From Butyricimonas sp. Marseille-P3923 (GTDB taxonomy: Bacteria; Bacteroidota; Bacteroidia; Bacteroidales; Marinifilaceae): a stretch of 64,000 bases of DNA. Of the stretch, positions 55,504-63,459 are shown piece after piece. The translations under genes were made by a program, and so were the position numbers. The stretch lies in NCBI RefSeq assembly GCF_900184685.1, contig NZ_FXXL01000006.1:1116001-1180000 (forward strand), given 5' to 3'. Under the pieces are notes generated by a model. It ran no database searches. It was given only the letters and a program-made list of their open reading frames with translations, and was not told the origin of the DNA. The number at the start of each line of letters is the position of its first letter. Position 1 is the stretch's first letter.

Positions 55504-55727
55504 AGTTCGTGATTTTAAATGAATATTAATCCGTCAGTTAGCGTGGAAATAGGCGGGAGAAAGACCGGAACGCGAGGGGCAACCCCGCTGTATCCCCGGT
55601 GTCAGTCCGTGTTCCCCGCGTTGGCGGGTGGTCGTGTCACGTTTGCAACAAGGCGGTGAATCGAAGTTAATCGCTTATCACCCCTTTTTCTCTCCTTTAT
55701 TTCCCCGGCTTCTGTCCGGTGGTTTTG
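55504..55727 (-). other. long structured leader of the second DUF6266 unit
   Basis: Between promoter C and the ATG at 55503 lie about 220 nt without a credible gene. On the minus strand AACGCGGGGAAC can pair with GTTGCCCCTCGCGTT (imperfect) around a GC-rich core, and GGTGATAAGCGATTAAC... with GATTCACC forms a second stem nearer the promoter. This degree of pairing suggests a regulatory RNA leader. I do not recognise a known riboswitch. Confidence 0.4.
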
Positions 55728-55733
55728 TCGGGA

Positions 55734-55782
55734 TAAAGGTACGCCGTGCCCCGCGGGGCGCCGTTGCGGGTGATACGTGGAT
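55734..55782 (-). promoter_or_regulatory. promoter C, with shared 16-bp motif, for the second DUF6266 unit
   Basis: On the minus strand: ATCCACGTATCACCCG (55782 down to 55767), 25 bp, TACCTTTA (55741 down to 55734), followed by TCCCGACAAAA, the same 11 bases that follow the -7 box in promoter A. Confidence 0.65.
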
Positions 55783-55788
55783 ATTGTT

Positions 55789-55845
55789 TACCTTCGGTAA
55801 GTTGCGGGTTGCATTTGCCTTCGGCAAGTTACAGGTTACAAGTTG
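55789..55845. repeat. TTCGGCAAGTTGCAGG-type repeats
   Basis: Two units here: TACCTTCGGTAAGTTGCGGG and TGCCTTCGGCAAGTTACAGG, each a small hairpin (TGCCTTCGGCA) followed by 7-bp-period GTTGCAG/GTTACAA units. Further copies are at 58167-58213, 60622-60680 and 60790-60816. Confidence 0.8.
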
Positions 55846-55850
55846 GAGAG

Positions 55851-55900
55851 GAAACTGTCCCCACCCCGGGGTAAATACCCGGAATTTCGGGACAGTTTCG
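55851..55900 (-). terminator. hairpin after the fimbrillin-like operon
   Basis: GAAACTGTCCC (55851-55861) pairs with GGGACAGTTTC (55889-55899) over 11 bp, with an inner CCCCGGGG-type stem, 29 bp after the stop of the gene at 55929. On the minus strand the 3' side is TTTCCTCTCC, a weak T-tract. Confidence 0.65.
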
Positions 55901-55928
55901 TTTTCCGCTTGTAATTTGTTGCGGGTGG

Positions 55929-58148
55929 TTAATTCACCGTTGACGTGTTTCTTCCCAATTGGATAAGGCGATAGGTTTTTTCTATCGGTTTACCGTTGTA
56001 CGTGGTGACGGTGAATTCCGTTTCGCGCGGACCGGCTTCGCCAGACGGGTAAACCGGGAAGGGTACTTTATACTCGTGTCCCCAGAAGTTTCCCGAAAAA
56101 TATAAACTTCCGGAGAGTGGTTTTGCCCACCAGTCGCAATTTTCTCCGAATTGCACGATAATGGGTTTGACGGGCTCCACTGTGCTGCCGGCTTGGCTAG
56201 TCGCAATACCGCGGACATCGAAGATGACATCGTCGGCAGTCAGACCGCTACCCGCGATAATGATGGTGCTTAGGGTTTCGTCGAACTTTATCTTTCCTTG
56301 GTTCACGAGGTCGTTGTTCAGCACTATCTCGTGAGTGGGGCTGAGGATTGTTTTGTCAACGGTTCCGCTTTGGATAATGGTGACTTCTCTGGTTGCGAGT
56401 CCACTTCCCCCCGGTATCCATCTTTGCGTCACGACTACTTGGCGCTCGGGTTTCCCTATGTTGTCGGTGATACTGGTGCCGAGGAGATCTCCCATTTTTT
56501 TATTGAAGAGCCACGTGCATCCTTCCGGGATAACGAGGTCTGATGCGCGCATTATTGCAGCGTCAATACCGAACGGGGGCAGGTGGAATACAGGCGAGTC
56601 GCTCATGGTATTCGGGTCCCATATGCTACCTAAGAAGGACTTGTCCAGGTGTGTCATGTCGGTATATTCCTTGTACACGAGGTACTCGTTGATAACCTGT
56701 TTTTTGTTCGCGGCATCGTACGTGATGATTGACAAGTTTACCGTGAGGGGACGTGTTCTTTCGTCGGCGGTTTTGTCGGTAGCTTGAAGCTGGTAGGTCA
56801 TGGGGGTGGTGGCGGTGTTCACCACTTTCAGCCAGTTGCAATCGTCCGGCAGCACGATGCCGATGGGCTTGTCGTTGTCCGTTCCGGTGATGGTGGCGAA
56901 AGGTGTACCCTCGGCGTGGGGGAGGTTGTGGACGTAAAGGTTTTTGTTGTTGTCGCCAAAGAGGACGGCGGCACTCCTTTCTTCCGCGAGGGTAGCGCCG
57001 GAGTTGAGTCGCGCCGCGATGTCGTCGGTGTCGACGGTTTCGCCGTACACCCAGTCGGCGATGGTGATGTACGCGGTGAGGTTACCCTCGGTGTTGATGA
57101 TGTTCACCACGTAGCGGGTGTTGGGTTGCATCCCTTTGGTGGTGGCGGTCATCGGGTCGCCGGCGAATTTGGCGGTGAGGGTGAGTTCGGTGGTACCGAG
57201 TTTTCCCTTGATAGCCACGGTGGGGTATTCCCCGGCGGCGTCGTTGGCGTTCATCGGCAGGGCGTAGAGAGCGGCGTTGATGACTTCGGCGTTCGTCACG
57301 GTTTTCTCCGCGAAGGCAACGGTTTGATTCGTTCCGGCTGCTGCGATGTCTTTGAACAGGGTGGCGTTCTTCGCACCCGTGAGGGTGACGTCGGTGACGG
57401 TGAAGCCCGTGGCTACCGGGTTATTGATGTCGATACGTGCCACGCGGCGGGTGAGTTCGGCGCTGATGCCCTCGGCGAGCTTGGCGGCGTCATACTCGTT
57501 GTTGGTCTTGAGCGTTCCGTCCGTGTCGTATGCCGACCACTGTGCCGTGGATTGCATCACGAGCGGGGTGGCGAAGTTGGTGGCGTTGTCGGAGAGGGCT
57601 GTCTCGAGGACGTTCCATGCCTTCACGGCGCTGAACGCGGTGGCGCCGCCACCCGTGCTCCGGTCGTTGCCTACGGTGATGTCCGGGTTGGCGACTGCGG
57701 TGCGGGTTTCGCCGTCATTTGCCACGAGGATAAAGGCACGCTTGCGGTCGGCGTTTTTCACCACGCCGAACGATGCCTTGTAGCCGTCGCCGTCGGGAGT
57801 GAGCACGATGTCGTTCGTGCTGCCTTGTGCCACGTACTTGTACACGCGCTCGAGGGTGTAGTTGTCGACTCCGGTTACCGCTGCCGACGTGTTTTGGGCG
57901 TCGAGGTCGACGAAGCAGTAGATGTCGAGCTTGTCAATCTTCACTTCTCCGGAGAGGGTGACATTGTCACCCGCCGCACGGGCGAGGCTTTTGCCGTTTA
58001 TCCCGGCAATGTTCATCTGCACGGCGGTTTCGCCGTCTTTCAAGACTAAGTCTTGATTGTCTTCTTGTGACGCGATTTCATCACTACATGCTGTCGCACT
58101 CAACGCGAGCGCTACTACAGCCAATCGAAAAAATTGTTTGATATTCAT
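55929..58148 (-). CDS. fimbrillin-like surface lipoprotein with BACON-like tail
   Basis: Lipoprotein of 739 aa. The start at 58148 (MNIKQFFRLAVVALAL) gives a normal signal peptide with lipobox 'ALSATACSDEIASQ'; the longer reading translates intergenic repeats. The N-terminal half has the fimbrillin plan: 'VKIDKLDIYCFVDLDAQNTS', 'YTLERVYKYVAQGSTNDIVL', 'LTRRVARIDINNPVATGFTV' and 'NTRYVVNIINTEGNLTAYIT'. The C-terminal half carries BACON-like beta domains, each ending with a Val-x-Gln pattern ('REVTIIQSGT', 'KTYRLIQLGR'). It is the last of four tandem paralogues. Likely role: shaft, tip or anchor of a surface fimbria, or an adhesin. Confidence 0.75.
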   Translation of the reverse strand: MNIKQFFRLAVVALALSATACSDEIASQEDNQDLVLKDGETAVQMNIAGINGKSLARAAGDNVTLSGEVKIDKLDIYCFVDLDAQNTSAAVTGVDNYTLERVYKYVAQGSTNDIVLTPDGDGYKASFGVVKNADRKRAFILVANDGETRTAVANPDITVGNDRSTGGGATAFSAVKAWNVLETALSDNATNFATPLVMQSTAQWSAYDTDGTLKTNNEYDAAKLAEGISAELTRRVARIDINNPVATGFTVTDVTLTGAKNATLFKDIAAAGTNQTVAFAEKTVTNAEVINAALYALPMNANDAAGEYPTVAIKGKLGTTELTLTAKFAGDPMTATTKGMQPNTRYVVNIINTEGNLTAYITIADWVYGETVDTDDIAARLNSGATLAEERSAAVLFGDNNKNLYVHNLPHAEGTPFATITGTDNDKPIGIVLPDDCNWLKVVNTATTPMTYQLQATDKTADERTRPLTVNLSIITYDAANKKQVINEYLVYKEYTDMTHLDKSFLGSIWDPNTMSDSPVFHLPPFGIDAAIMRASDLVIPEGCTWLFNKKMGDLLGTSITDNIGKPERQVVVTQRWIPGGSGLATREVTIIQSGTVDKTILSPTHEIVLNNDLVNQGKIKFDETLSTIIIAGSGLTADDVIFDVRGIATSQAGSTVEPVKPIIVQFGENCDWWAKPLSGSLYFSGNFWGHEYKVPFPVYPSGEAGPRETEFTVTTYNGKPIEKTYRLIQLGRNTSTVN

Positions 58149-58270
58149 AGTTATTTGTTTTAAATTGCCTTCGGCAAGTTGCAGGTTACAGGTTTGCAAG
58201 TTGCAAGTTGTTCCTCTGCTTGCTGCCGGGAGGCGTTGTTAATTTTCAATTTTCAACTTTCAATTTTCAA
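58149..58270. repeat. repeat-filled spacer between surface genes
   Basis: It holds a TGCCTTCGGCAAGTTGCAGG unit (58167-58186), GTTGCAAGTTGCAAGTTG, then TTTTCAA units of 7 bp (58240-58270). No promoter motif of the A/B/C type is seen, so the surface genes are probably read through from the right. Confidence 0.8.
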
Positions 58271-60646
58271 TTATTCTGTTATTTTGGTTTGTGTTTGTTT
58301 TATATAGTATGTTTTTGTTTTACCTCCCCGCGTGTGGACGGTGAATGAGCCGACGCGGTCGGGGATTTTCTGGTCGATGGCGGGTGGAAGGTATGCTTGG
58401 GGAAACACGATGATTTGGTTATCACTCGTGTACGTTACGCGTACCCAGTCGTCGTTCGAGGTGACGAAGGCGGGGATGCCGTTCGTCCCGACGACGGAGA
58501 GGCAGGTATTGTTAGCCTCGATGTCTAGGTCGTCGAGGTATGAGTTTAAAGCATGTTCCAGTCTTTGTTTTAGTGCCTCATTATCGGGATTCGCGAGATA
58601 TTGGAGATATAAGTTATAATATTCTGAATGGTAGTTCCCGTGATTCATGTAGATGGTGTCGCCCTCGAGGCGTAGTTCTTTCGCGGGGAGCAGGCGTAGT
58701 TCCAGCGCGTGACCGGTGGCGAGGAGGGCGTCGTTGGGCGTGGCGTCCTGTATGACCGTCCAGCGATTGGTGACGACGGGGCTTGCCGGGTCGCCGTTCT
58801 CGCGGGTACGGACATGGAGGTATGCCGTGCGTTCTTCTCCGTTGTTGTCGGAATTGATGGTGTACATGAGGTAAGGGACGTTTAAGCCGTTATTATTGAT
58901 GTCTATCCACGGGTAGTCCTCCTCCGGGTAGGTTTGGGGAAATGCTAATGATATGTTGTTGTCCGGTAGAAATTCGAGGTTAATGTAAGGCAGGGGCGGC
59001 AGATGGATTACGCGGTTCGCGTTGTCCACGCTCGCGAGGGCGGTAAACGGTTTTATATTGATAATAAATGTTGCGGCGGCGTGAGTAGGATTGTAGTATT
59101 CTTGGTAGACGGTGTATTCCGTGTATTTGTTGTAGCCGCCGGCATTCCGTGTGACGATGGTGATGACTGCCTTGCGGGGACGTTTTAGGTAGTTCGTTTG
59201 GGGTCTGCTTATAGCCCGCGATGCGGAGGATATATCGTCAGGGGCGTACAGACCGAGCAGGCAGGTGTAGGTGTTGTCGGCATCGGTTTTCTTGTCGGCG
59301 ACGTATATCCACGTGCAGTCGTCGGGGATGATGATGCCGACGGGGTTCGCGTCACCCGCGGCACCCCGGATTTCGAGGAATCCGCCGCCGGAGGTGAACA
59401 AATCCGTGGTGGCGTAGGTGATGCGGTTGCCGTCGATGGTGGTAGAGTCCCCGTGGGGTATCTGCCCCGCGTAGAGGGTGGAGGTCGTGGCGAGGTGATA
59501 CTCGCTGTTGAGCGTGCCGGCGATGTCGGGGGTGTCGATGGTGCCGCCGTCGTTCCACGGGGCGACGGTGATGTCCAGGCGCAGGTTGCTGCCGTCGTTG
59601 CGCACGGCAATCGTGTAGCGGGTATTGGGGAGTATTTTAGCCGTGATGCCGAGCGTGACGGGGTTGCCCGCGTAGGTGCCGGAGAGGGTAATTTCGGCGT
59701 TGTCACTATCGCCGGATACCGGATAGAGATATATGGCGGCGGGTATGGCGGCGGCGTTAGAAAGTGTTATTTCCGGGTAGTCTTGTTGCATATAACCGCT
59801 GAAATCATCGATGAACAGGGGCACGCACGGGTTGCCCGCGGCTTTTATGCCCGTGACGGTGAATCCGGTGGTGACGGGGTTGCTGATATCGATGCGCGCC
59901 ACACGGCGTATCATGCGGGCGGAGATACCTTTGGCAAGGTCTTCCCGCGTGAAGACGGGGTCGTCGATGTATTCGCCTGCCCCGGTAATGACGGTGTGGG
60001 TGGCACGTGCGCTCATGAGCAGCGGGCAGGTGAGATTCTTGCTGTTGGGGAGGGTTGCCGAGGCTTCGGCGAGGGCGGCGGTGTAGGTGGTTGCCGAAGT
60101 GCGGTCGGCACCGCTGACGGGGACAGCGGTGTAGGTGACACTACCCGCGGCGGTTTCATTGGCTTTGAGCAGGAAGGCTCGCTCGCGGGTGTCGTCCTTG
60201 GGGACACCGATGGCGGCACGGTAGCCGTCGGCGTCGGCGACGAGGGTCATGTCGTTGGCGTCGCCGCCGCTGGCGTAGGTGTACTCGCGTTCGAGGGTGT
60301 AGTCGTCGAGCGTGGCGGCGTCGGTGCCGCTCGCGGTGAGGTTGACGAAGCAGAGGACGGTGAGTTGTTGGATAACATTCTCGCCAGCCGACGCTATGTT
60401 GTCGTCACCGGCACGGGAGATGTCCGTGGCGGCGTTTGCCGCCGTGCTGCCCCCGTGGGAAAGTCCCGGCAGGGCGATTTCCACGAGCCGCTCGTTGGCG
60501 GCAAGGTGCGGCGTGTCGGGCTGGTCGACGGTTTCGTCGGAACAAGCTATTAGCGCGAGCGCTAATAGCAATTGAAAATTGAAAATTGAAAGTTGAAAAT
60601 GAGGGGTTCGCCAAAGGGTTCGCCTGCGGCGAGTTGCAGGTTGCAT
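58271..60646 (-). CDS. fimbrillin-like surface lipoprotein with BACON-like tail
   Basis: Lipoprotein of 791 aa, paralogue of the genes at 55929 and 61021. The lipobox is 'LLLALALIACSDETVDQ'. The ATG at 60646 begins inside a repeat unit; residues 1-25 ('MQPATRRRRTLWRTPHFQLS...') are encoded by repeats, and the only other possible start (TTG near 60570) leaves too short a signal peptide. Shared blocks: 'YTLEREYTYASGGDANDMTL', 'MIRRVARIDISNPVTTGFTV', 'NTRYTIAVRNDGSNLRLDIT' and 'NPVGIIIPDDCTWIYVADKK'. BACON-like segments end with 'RWTVIQDATP' and 'KTYYIKQTQT'. It is GC-rich. The start is less certain than the rest. Confidence 0.72.
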   Translation of the reverse strand: MQPATRRRRTLWRTPHFQLSIFNFQLLLALALIACSDETVDQPDTPHLAANERLVEIALPGLSHGGSTAANAATDISRAGDDNIASAGENVIQQLTVLCFVNLTASGTDAATLDDYTLEREYTYASGGDANDMTLVADADGYRAAIGVPKDDTRERAFLLKANETAAGSVTYTAVPVSGADRTSATTYTAALAEASATLPNSKNLTCPLLMSARATHTVITGAGEYIDDPVFTREDLAKGISARMIRRVARIDISNPVTTGFTVTGIKAAGNPCVPLFIDDFSGYMQQDYPEITLSNAAAIPAAIYLYPVSGDSDNAEITLSGTYAGNPVTLGITAKILPNTRYTIAVRNDGSNLRLDITVAPWNDGGTIDTPDIAGTLNSEYHLATTSTLYAGQIPHGDSTTIDGNRITYATTDLFTSGGGFLEIRGAAGDANPVGIIIPDDCTWIYVADKKTDADNTYTCLLGLYAPDDISSASRAISRPQTNYLKRPRKAVITIVTRNAGGYNKYTEYTVYQEYYNPTHAAATFIINIKPFTALASVDNANRVIHLPPLPYINLEFLPDNNISLAFPQTYPEEDYPWIDINNNGLNVPYLMYTINSDNNGEERTAYLHVRTRENGDPASPVVTNRWTVIQDATPNDALLATGHALELRLLPAKELRLEGDTIYMNHGNYHSEYYNLYLQYLANPDNEALKQRLEHALNSYLDDLDIEANNTCLSVVGTNGIPAFVTSNDDWVRVTYTSDNQIIVFPQAYLPPAIDQKIPDRVGSFTVHTRGGKTKTYYIKQTQTKITE
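60546..60569. repeat. 24-bp palindrome in the signal-peptide coding region
   Basis: GCTATTAGCGC and GCGCTAATAGC, perfect 11-bp arms with a GA centre. It encodes LLALALIA of the signal peptide. The same 24 bases occur at 63275-63298 in the same position of the next paralogue. Confidence 0.92.
60570..60601. repeat. 7-bp-period repeat inside the start of a surface gene
   Basis: ATTGAAA, ATTGAAA, ATTGAAA, GTTGAAA units. On the minus strand they encode 'FQLSIFNFQ', the first part of the signal peptide of the gene at 58271. The array is the same as the intergenic one at 52390. Confidence 0.9.
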
Positions 60647-60680
60647 TTGCCTTCGGCAAGTTGCAGGTTGCAGGGGGCGG
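60622..60680. repeat. two TTCGGCAAGTTGCAGG-type repeats
   Basis: CGCCTGCGGCGAGTTGCAGG (60622-60641) and TGCCTTCGGCAAGTTGCAGG (60648-60667), the second continuing GTTGCAGG. The first contains the start codon of the surface gene on the minus strand. Confidence 0.8.
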
Positions 60681-60836
60681 CGGGTATGGTAGGGTGTTGT
60701 TTCATGGTTTGCTTATTAATTTAGTTTGATGATTTTAGATTGAATGACTTCTCGAAGCGGAAGGCTATTTCTGCTCTCCCTCTGTTTAGAGTCGCCTGCG
60801 GCGAGTTGCAGGTTGCTTCCCTCGCATTAGTGACTG

Positions 60837-60967
60837 TAATCCAGCTCTCCCTCTGTTTATAGAGGGAGTACGGCGAAGCCGGGAGGGAGTTTTTGTATAT
60901 CGTGATAAGAACTCCTCCGGCACTCCGTGCCACCTCCTCTATAAACAGAGGAGGAACTGGAATAGTC
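60837..60967. repeat. miniature inverted-repeat element, copy 2
   Basis: Left end ATCCAGCTCTCCCTCTGTTT (60837-60858), right end TATAAACAGAGGAGGAACTGG (about 60940-60960), inverted relative to each other with some mismatches; in the middle GTACGGCGAAGCCGGGAGGG. It is a longer form of the element at 48994-49056; a partial third copy, GCTCTCCCTCTGTTTA, lies at 60773-60788. The 374 bases between the surface genes at 60646 and 61021 hold only repeats. Confidence 0.75.
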
Positions 60968-60988
60968 TTTGGCTTCGGGAATTTTCTC

Positions 60989-61019
60989 ATTTTCAATTTT
61001 CAACTTTCAATTTTCAATT
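60989..61019. repeat. 7-bp-period repeat after the third surface gene
   Basis: TTTTCAA, TTTTCAA, CTTTCAA, TTTTCAA units directly downstream of the stop codon of the minus-strand gene at 61021. Confidence 0.85.
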
Positions 61020-61020
61020 G

Positions 61021-63447
61021 TTATATCGTTCCCCCGCCGGCGCCTTGCGTGACGCGGATGGTTTTGCGGGCGATATTGCCGCCGGCATCCCGGTAGAGGA
61101 TATTGATGTTGGCGGAGCGTTCCGCCCCTCCTGTATTGGTGTCCATGCGGATGCGGCGGACGTATTTTCCGTCGTGTGCCGGGTAGTATTGCATCGTTTC
61201 ATATAGGGGCACTTCCAGCCAGAGCCAGTCTTGTTCCGGGGGGACGGTGGCGATGAAGCCTTTCTCGTCCTTGCCGACAAGCAGCAGGGCGTCGGCGTAT
61301 GAGGGATTGGTTGTGCCGGAGTTGTAGTTGTCCGGGATCATGACGGCATCGTCGGTCACGGTAATGCCGCTGAGCGTGGTGCTGTTCACCGTCACTCCGG
61401 TCGTGAGGAGGGCGGGAGCGAAGTTCCCGGCGGATTGGGTAATCGTGTAGTCCTCGGTGATGATTCCGGAGGTGGCATCGTCCCATACCCGTATGGTCAG
61501 CGTGACGGAGCGGGGGGAGGAACTTTGGAAGTTATCGTCGGCGTTGAGGTTTACCCTGAGATTTTCTCGTTGGGGGTGGAGCCAAGATTGGTCTTTCAGT
61601 ATTCCGGCTACCGGGTCTCCGGTATAGTAAAGATATCCTTTCTGGAAGGGCGGGAGGGTAATCGTCCGGGTGCTTTGATCGAAGGTGCATCCCGCGGGTA
61701 CCGCGAAGGTTCCCCGGGCGAGTTGCGTGCTTAGCGTGAATACATTGGGGAATATCCAATCCTGTACTACCCGGTACTCGTGATGTATGTTTTTCCCGTC
61801 GGCGTTGGTGACAAGGGTAAGGGTGGTTTCCCGGGGCGGGGTATAGGGCGGGGTGGCTTTATCGTATTTTTTGCTCGTGCTGTATGCTTCGCTTTCGCGT
61901 TCAGGATTTTCGGCAACCGCGGTGACCGTGACAGCGTAGCTTCCCCCGGTGGTGTTCTCGCTTGCTTTGTCTGTGACAAGCCATTTCACGTCGTCGGGAA
62001 TGATGATACCCACGGGATGCGTGTCGTACGCTGCACCGCTGATGTTAATGCCCGGGAATGGGTTCGCGTATGAGGTGGCATCATACAATATGGTAATCAC
62101 GTTGTCTTTTTTACTGATATAGCTGTCGTATCCCTTTCGCGGAATGGAGATGTTGGCTTCCGGGTTGAGCCTGCCGTAGAGGTCGTCGCTGTCGATGTTG
62201 CTGTTGGAGTCCGTCCAGTCGGCAAGGGTGATGTTGGCGGAGACGTTGGTACCGGAGTTGATGATGTTGATGACGTAGCGGGTGTTGGCATTTATCCATT
62301 CTGTTGTCGCGGTCAGTTCGATGTCGACGCCGTGAAAGGTGCCGTTAATGAAAATGAAGAGCGGATTGCTGCTGCTGTAGTAGCCGTAGGGAAGATACAG
62401 TGCTGCCGGGATGAAAGTGGCGTTGGCTAGAGGGTGCTTGTAGAGATACGTCCTGTCCCCCTCCGATATAGAGCCCCCGAACAGGAAGCAGTTCTTGTAG
62501 TCGACGTTGGCGGCGTGGATGCCGGTGATGGTAAATCCTGTCGCGGCGGGGTTGCTGATATCGAAGCGTGCCACTCGCCGGGAGAGGGTAACGGTCAGTC
62601 CTTTGGCAAGGTCGTTGGCGGAGAATATATCGTGCTCCTTGAAGTAGCCGCCCGTGAGTTCTTCTTTCCAGAAGGCTATGCCGCTGGCGGGAAGGGGCGG
62701 GCGTATGGCGTCTGCCTGGTCGGTGGTGGGGAGGATAAGTTTGTCGGTATTTGTTAACAGATTAGAGTGTGTGTGACTCATCTCGTTGCATCTGTCCACG
62801 GTGGCGTTTGTCCGGTCGGCGAAGCTGGGGGTACCCGTTTGGTATATCGGGACGGCAACTGCCGAGGCGGGGGCATCGCCGGCGTTCGCCTTGATGTAGA
62901 AGCGGCGATAGTACGAGTCCTTTTGCACGGGAATGGCGACGGAGTAGCCGTTGCCGTCGGCGGAGGGGAGCATATCGTTGTTGTCGCTGCCCGCCTTGTA
63001 GCGGTACACCCGCTCGAGGGTGAAATCGAATGTATATAATCGACCGTTTTCCGCTGCCGCGGGGTCGTAGGTGCCGCCCTCGGGGTTGATGCCGACGAAG
63101 CTGTATATGGTGAGTTCCTCGATGGCGTTCTCGGCAGGGGTAGCCGGTGCGTCGTCGCCTGCGCGTCCGACGGGTACGGCGGTGTTGCCCATGCCGTCGA
63201 GACGAATGGACACGAACTGCTCGCCTTCGCGGAGGTCAATGCCGTTGTCGTCGATGATTTTCTCGGAAGTGCAGGCTATTAGCGCGAGCGCTAATAGCAA
63301 TGCAAAATTGAAAGTTGAAAATTGAAAATGAAACCGCTTGGTTGTTCCTCGCGTTGTGCCTCTCCCCCTGTGTAAGGGGGAGTTGGAGGGGGTAGTTCCC
63401 GTTTCTATATTAGGTCTTTTCATCTTTATGTTTTTAAATCTTTTCAT
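61021..63447 (-). CDS. fimbrillin-like surface lipoprotein with BACON-like tail
   Basis: Lipoprotein of 808 aa. It starts at ATG 63447, 12 bp after the stop of the upstream gene. The N-terminus is long (about 60 residues) and partly repeat-encoded ('SNSPLHRGRGTTRGTTKRF', 'HFQFSTFNF') before the lipobox 'ALLLALALIACTSEK'. The core shows 'IEELTIYSFVGINPEGGTYD', 'FTLERVYRYKAGSDNNDMLP', 'LSRRVARFDISNPAATGFTI' and 'NTRYVINIINSGTNVSANIT'. The C-terminal BACON-like domains end with 'DYTITQSAGN' and 'KTIRVTQGAG'. It is a paralogue of the two genes that follow. Confidence 0.75.
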   Translation of the reverse strand: MKRFKNIKMKRPNIETGTTPSNSPLHRGRGTTRGTTKRFHFQFSTFNFALLLALALIACTSEKIIDDNGIDLREGEQFVSIRLDGMGNTAVPVGRAGDDAPATPAENAIEELTIYSFVGINPEGGTYDPAAAENGRLYTFDFTLERVYRYKAGSDNNDMLPSADGNGYSVAIPVQKDSYYRRFYIKANAGDAPASAVAVPIYQTGTPSFADRTNATVDRCNEMSHTHSNLLTNTDKLILPTTDQADAIRPPLPASGIAFWKEELTGGYFKEHDIFSANDLAKGLTVTLSRRVARFDISNPAATGFTITGIHAANVDYKNCFLFGGSISEGDRTYLYKHPLANATFIPAALYLPYGYYSSSNPLFIFINGTFHGVDIELTATTEWINANTRYVINIINSGTNVSANITLADWTDSNSNIDSDDLYGRLNPEANISIPRKGYDSYISKKDNVITILYDATSYANPFPGINISGAAYDTHPVGIIIPDDVKWLVTDKASENTTGGSYAVTVTAVAENPERESEAYSTSKKYDKATPPYTPPRETTLTLVTNADGKNIHHEYRVVQDWIFPNVFTLSTQLARGTFAVPAGCTFDQSTRTITLPPFQKGYLYYTGDPVAGILKDQSWLHPQRENLRVNLNADDNFQSSSPRSVTLTIRVWDDATSGIITEDYTITQSAGNFAPALLTTGVTVNSTTLSGITVTDDAVMIPDNYNSGTTNPSYADALLLVGKDEKGFIATVPPEQDWLWLEVPLYETMQYYPAHDGKYVRRIRMDTNTGGAERSANINILYRDAGGNIARKTIRVTQGAGGGTI
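63275..63298. repeat. 24-bp palindrome, second copy
   Basis: Identical to 60546-60569 and again encoding the hydrophobic core of a lipoprotein signal peptide. Confidence 0.92.
63303..63330. repeat. 7-bp-period repeat inside the start of a surface gene
   Basis: AATTGAAAG, TTGAAAA, TTGAAAA units encoding 'HFQFSTFNF' on the minus strand, next to the palindrome at 63275. Confidence 0.88.
63357..63394. repeat. C-rich/G-rich palindromic repeat in coding sequence
   Basis: CCTCTCCCCCTGTGTAAGGG and GGAGTTGGAGGGGG form a hairpin-like unit (CTCCCCCTG.. with ..AGGGGGAG). On the minus strand it encodes 'PSNSPLHRGR'. Units of this form are widespread as intergenic repeats in Bacteroidota genomes, so its presence within a gene is odd. 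Confidence 0.6.
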
Positions 63448-63459
63448 TCTAAATTTCTT

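Noticed and set aside
55504-55727. Cobalamin riboswitch in the leader of the second DUF6266 gene
   Set aside because: Some short pieces (CCGG, GGGG/CCCC, GCTGTA) recall B12 riboswitches, but they lie on the plus strand in the wrong order and no full B12 box is present; the downstream gene has no link to cobalamin.
56784-60553. Long plus-strand reading frames (421 and 451 aa) opposite the surface genes
   Set aside because: They are Gly/Val/Asp-rich antisense frames with no known motif, no start context and no domain; the minus-strand frames have lipoboxes and family blocks. GC-rich codons keep the opposite frame open.
52390-63330. 7-bp-period arrays as CRISPR repeats
   Set aside because: Units are far too short, there are no spacers of equal length, and no cas gene is present.
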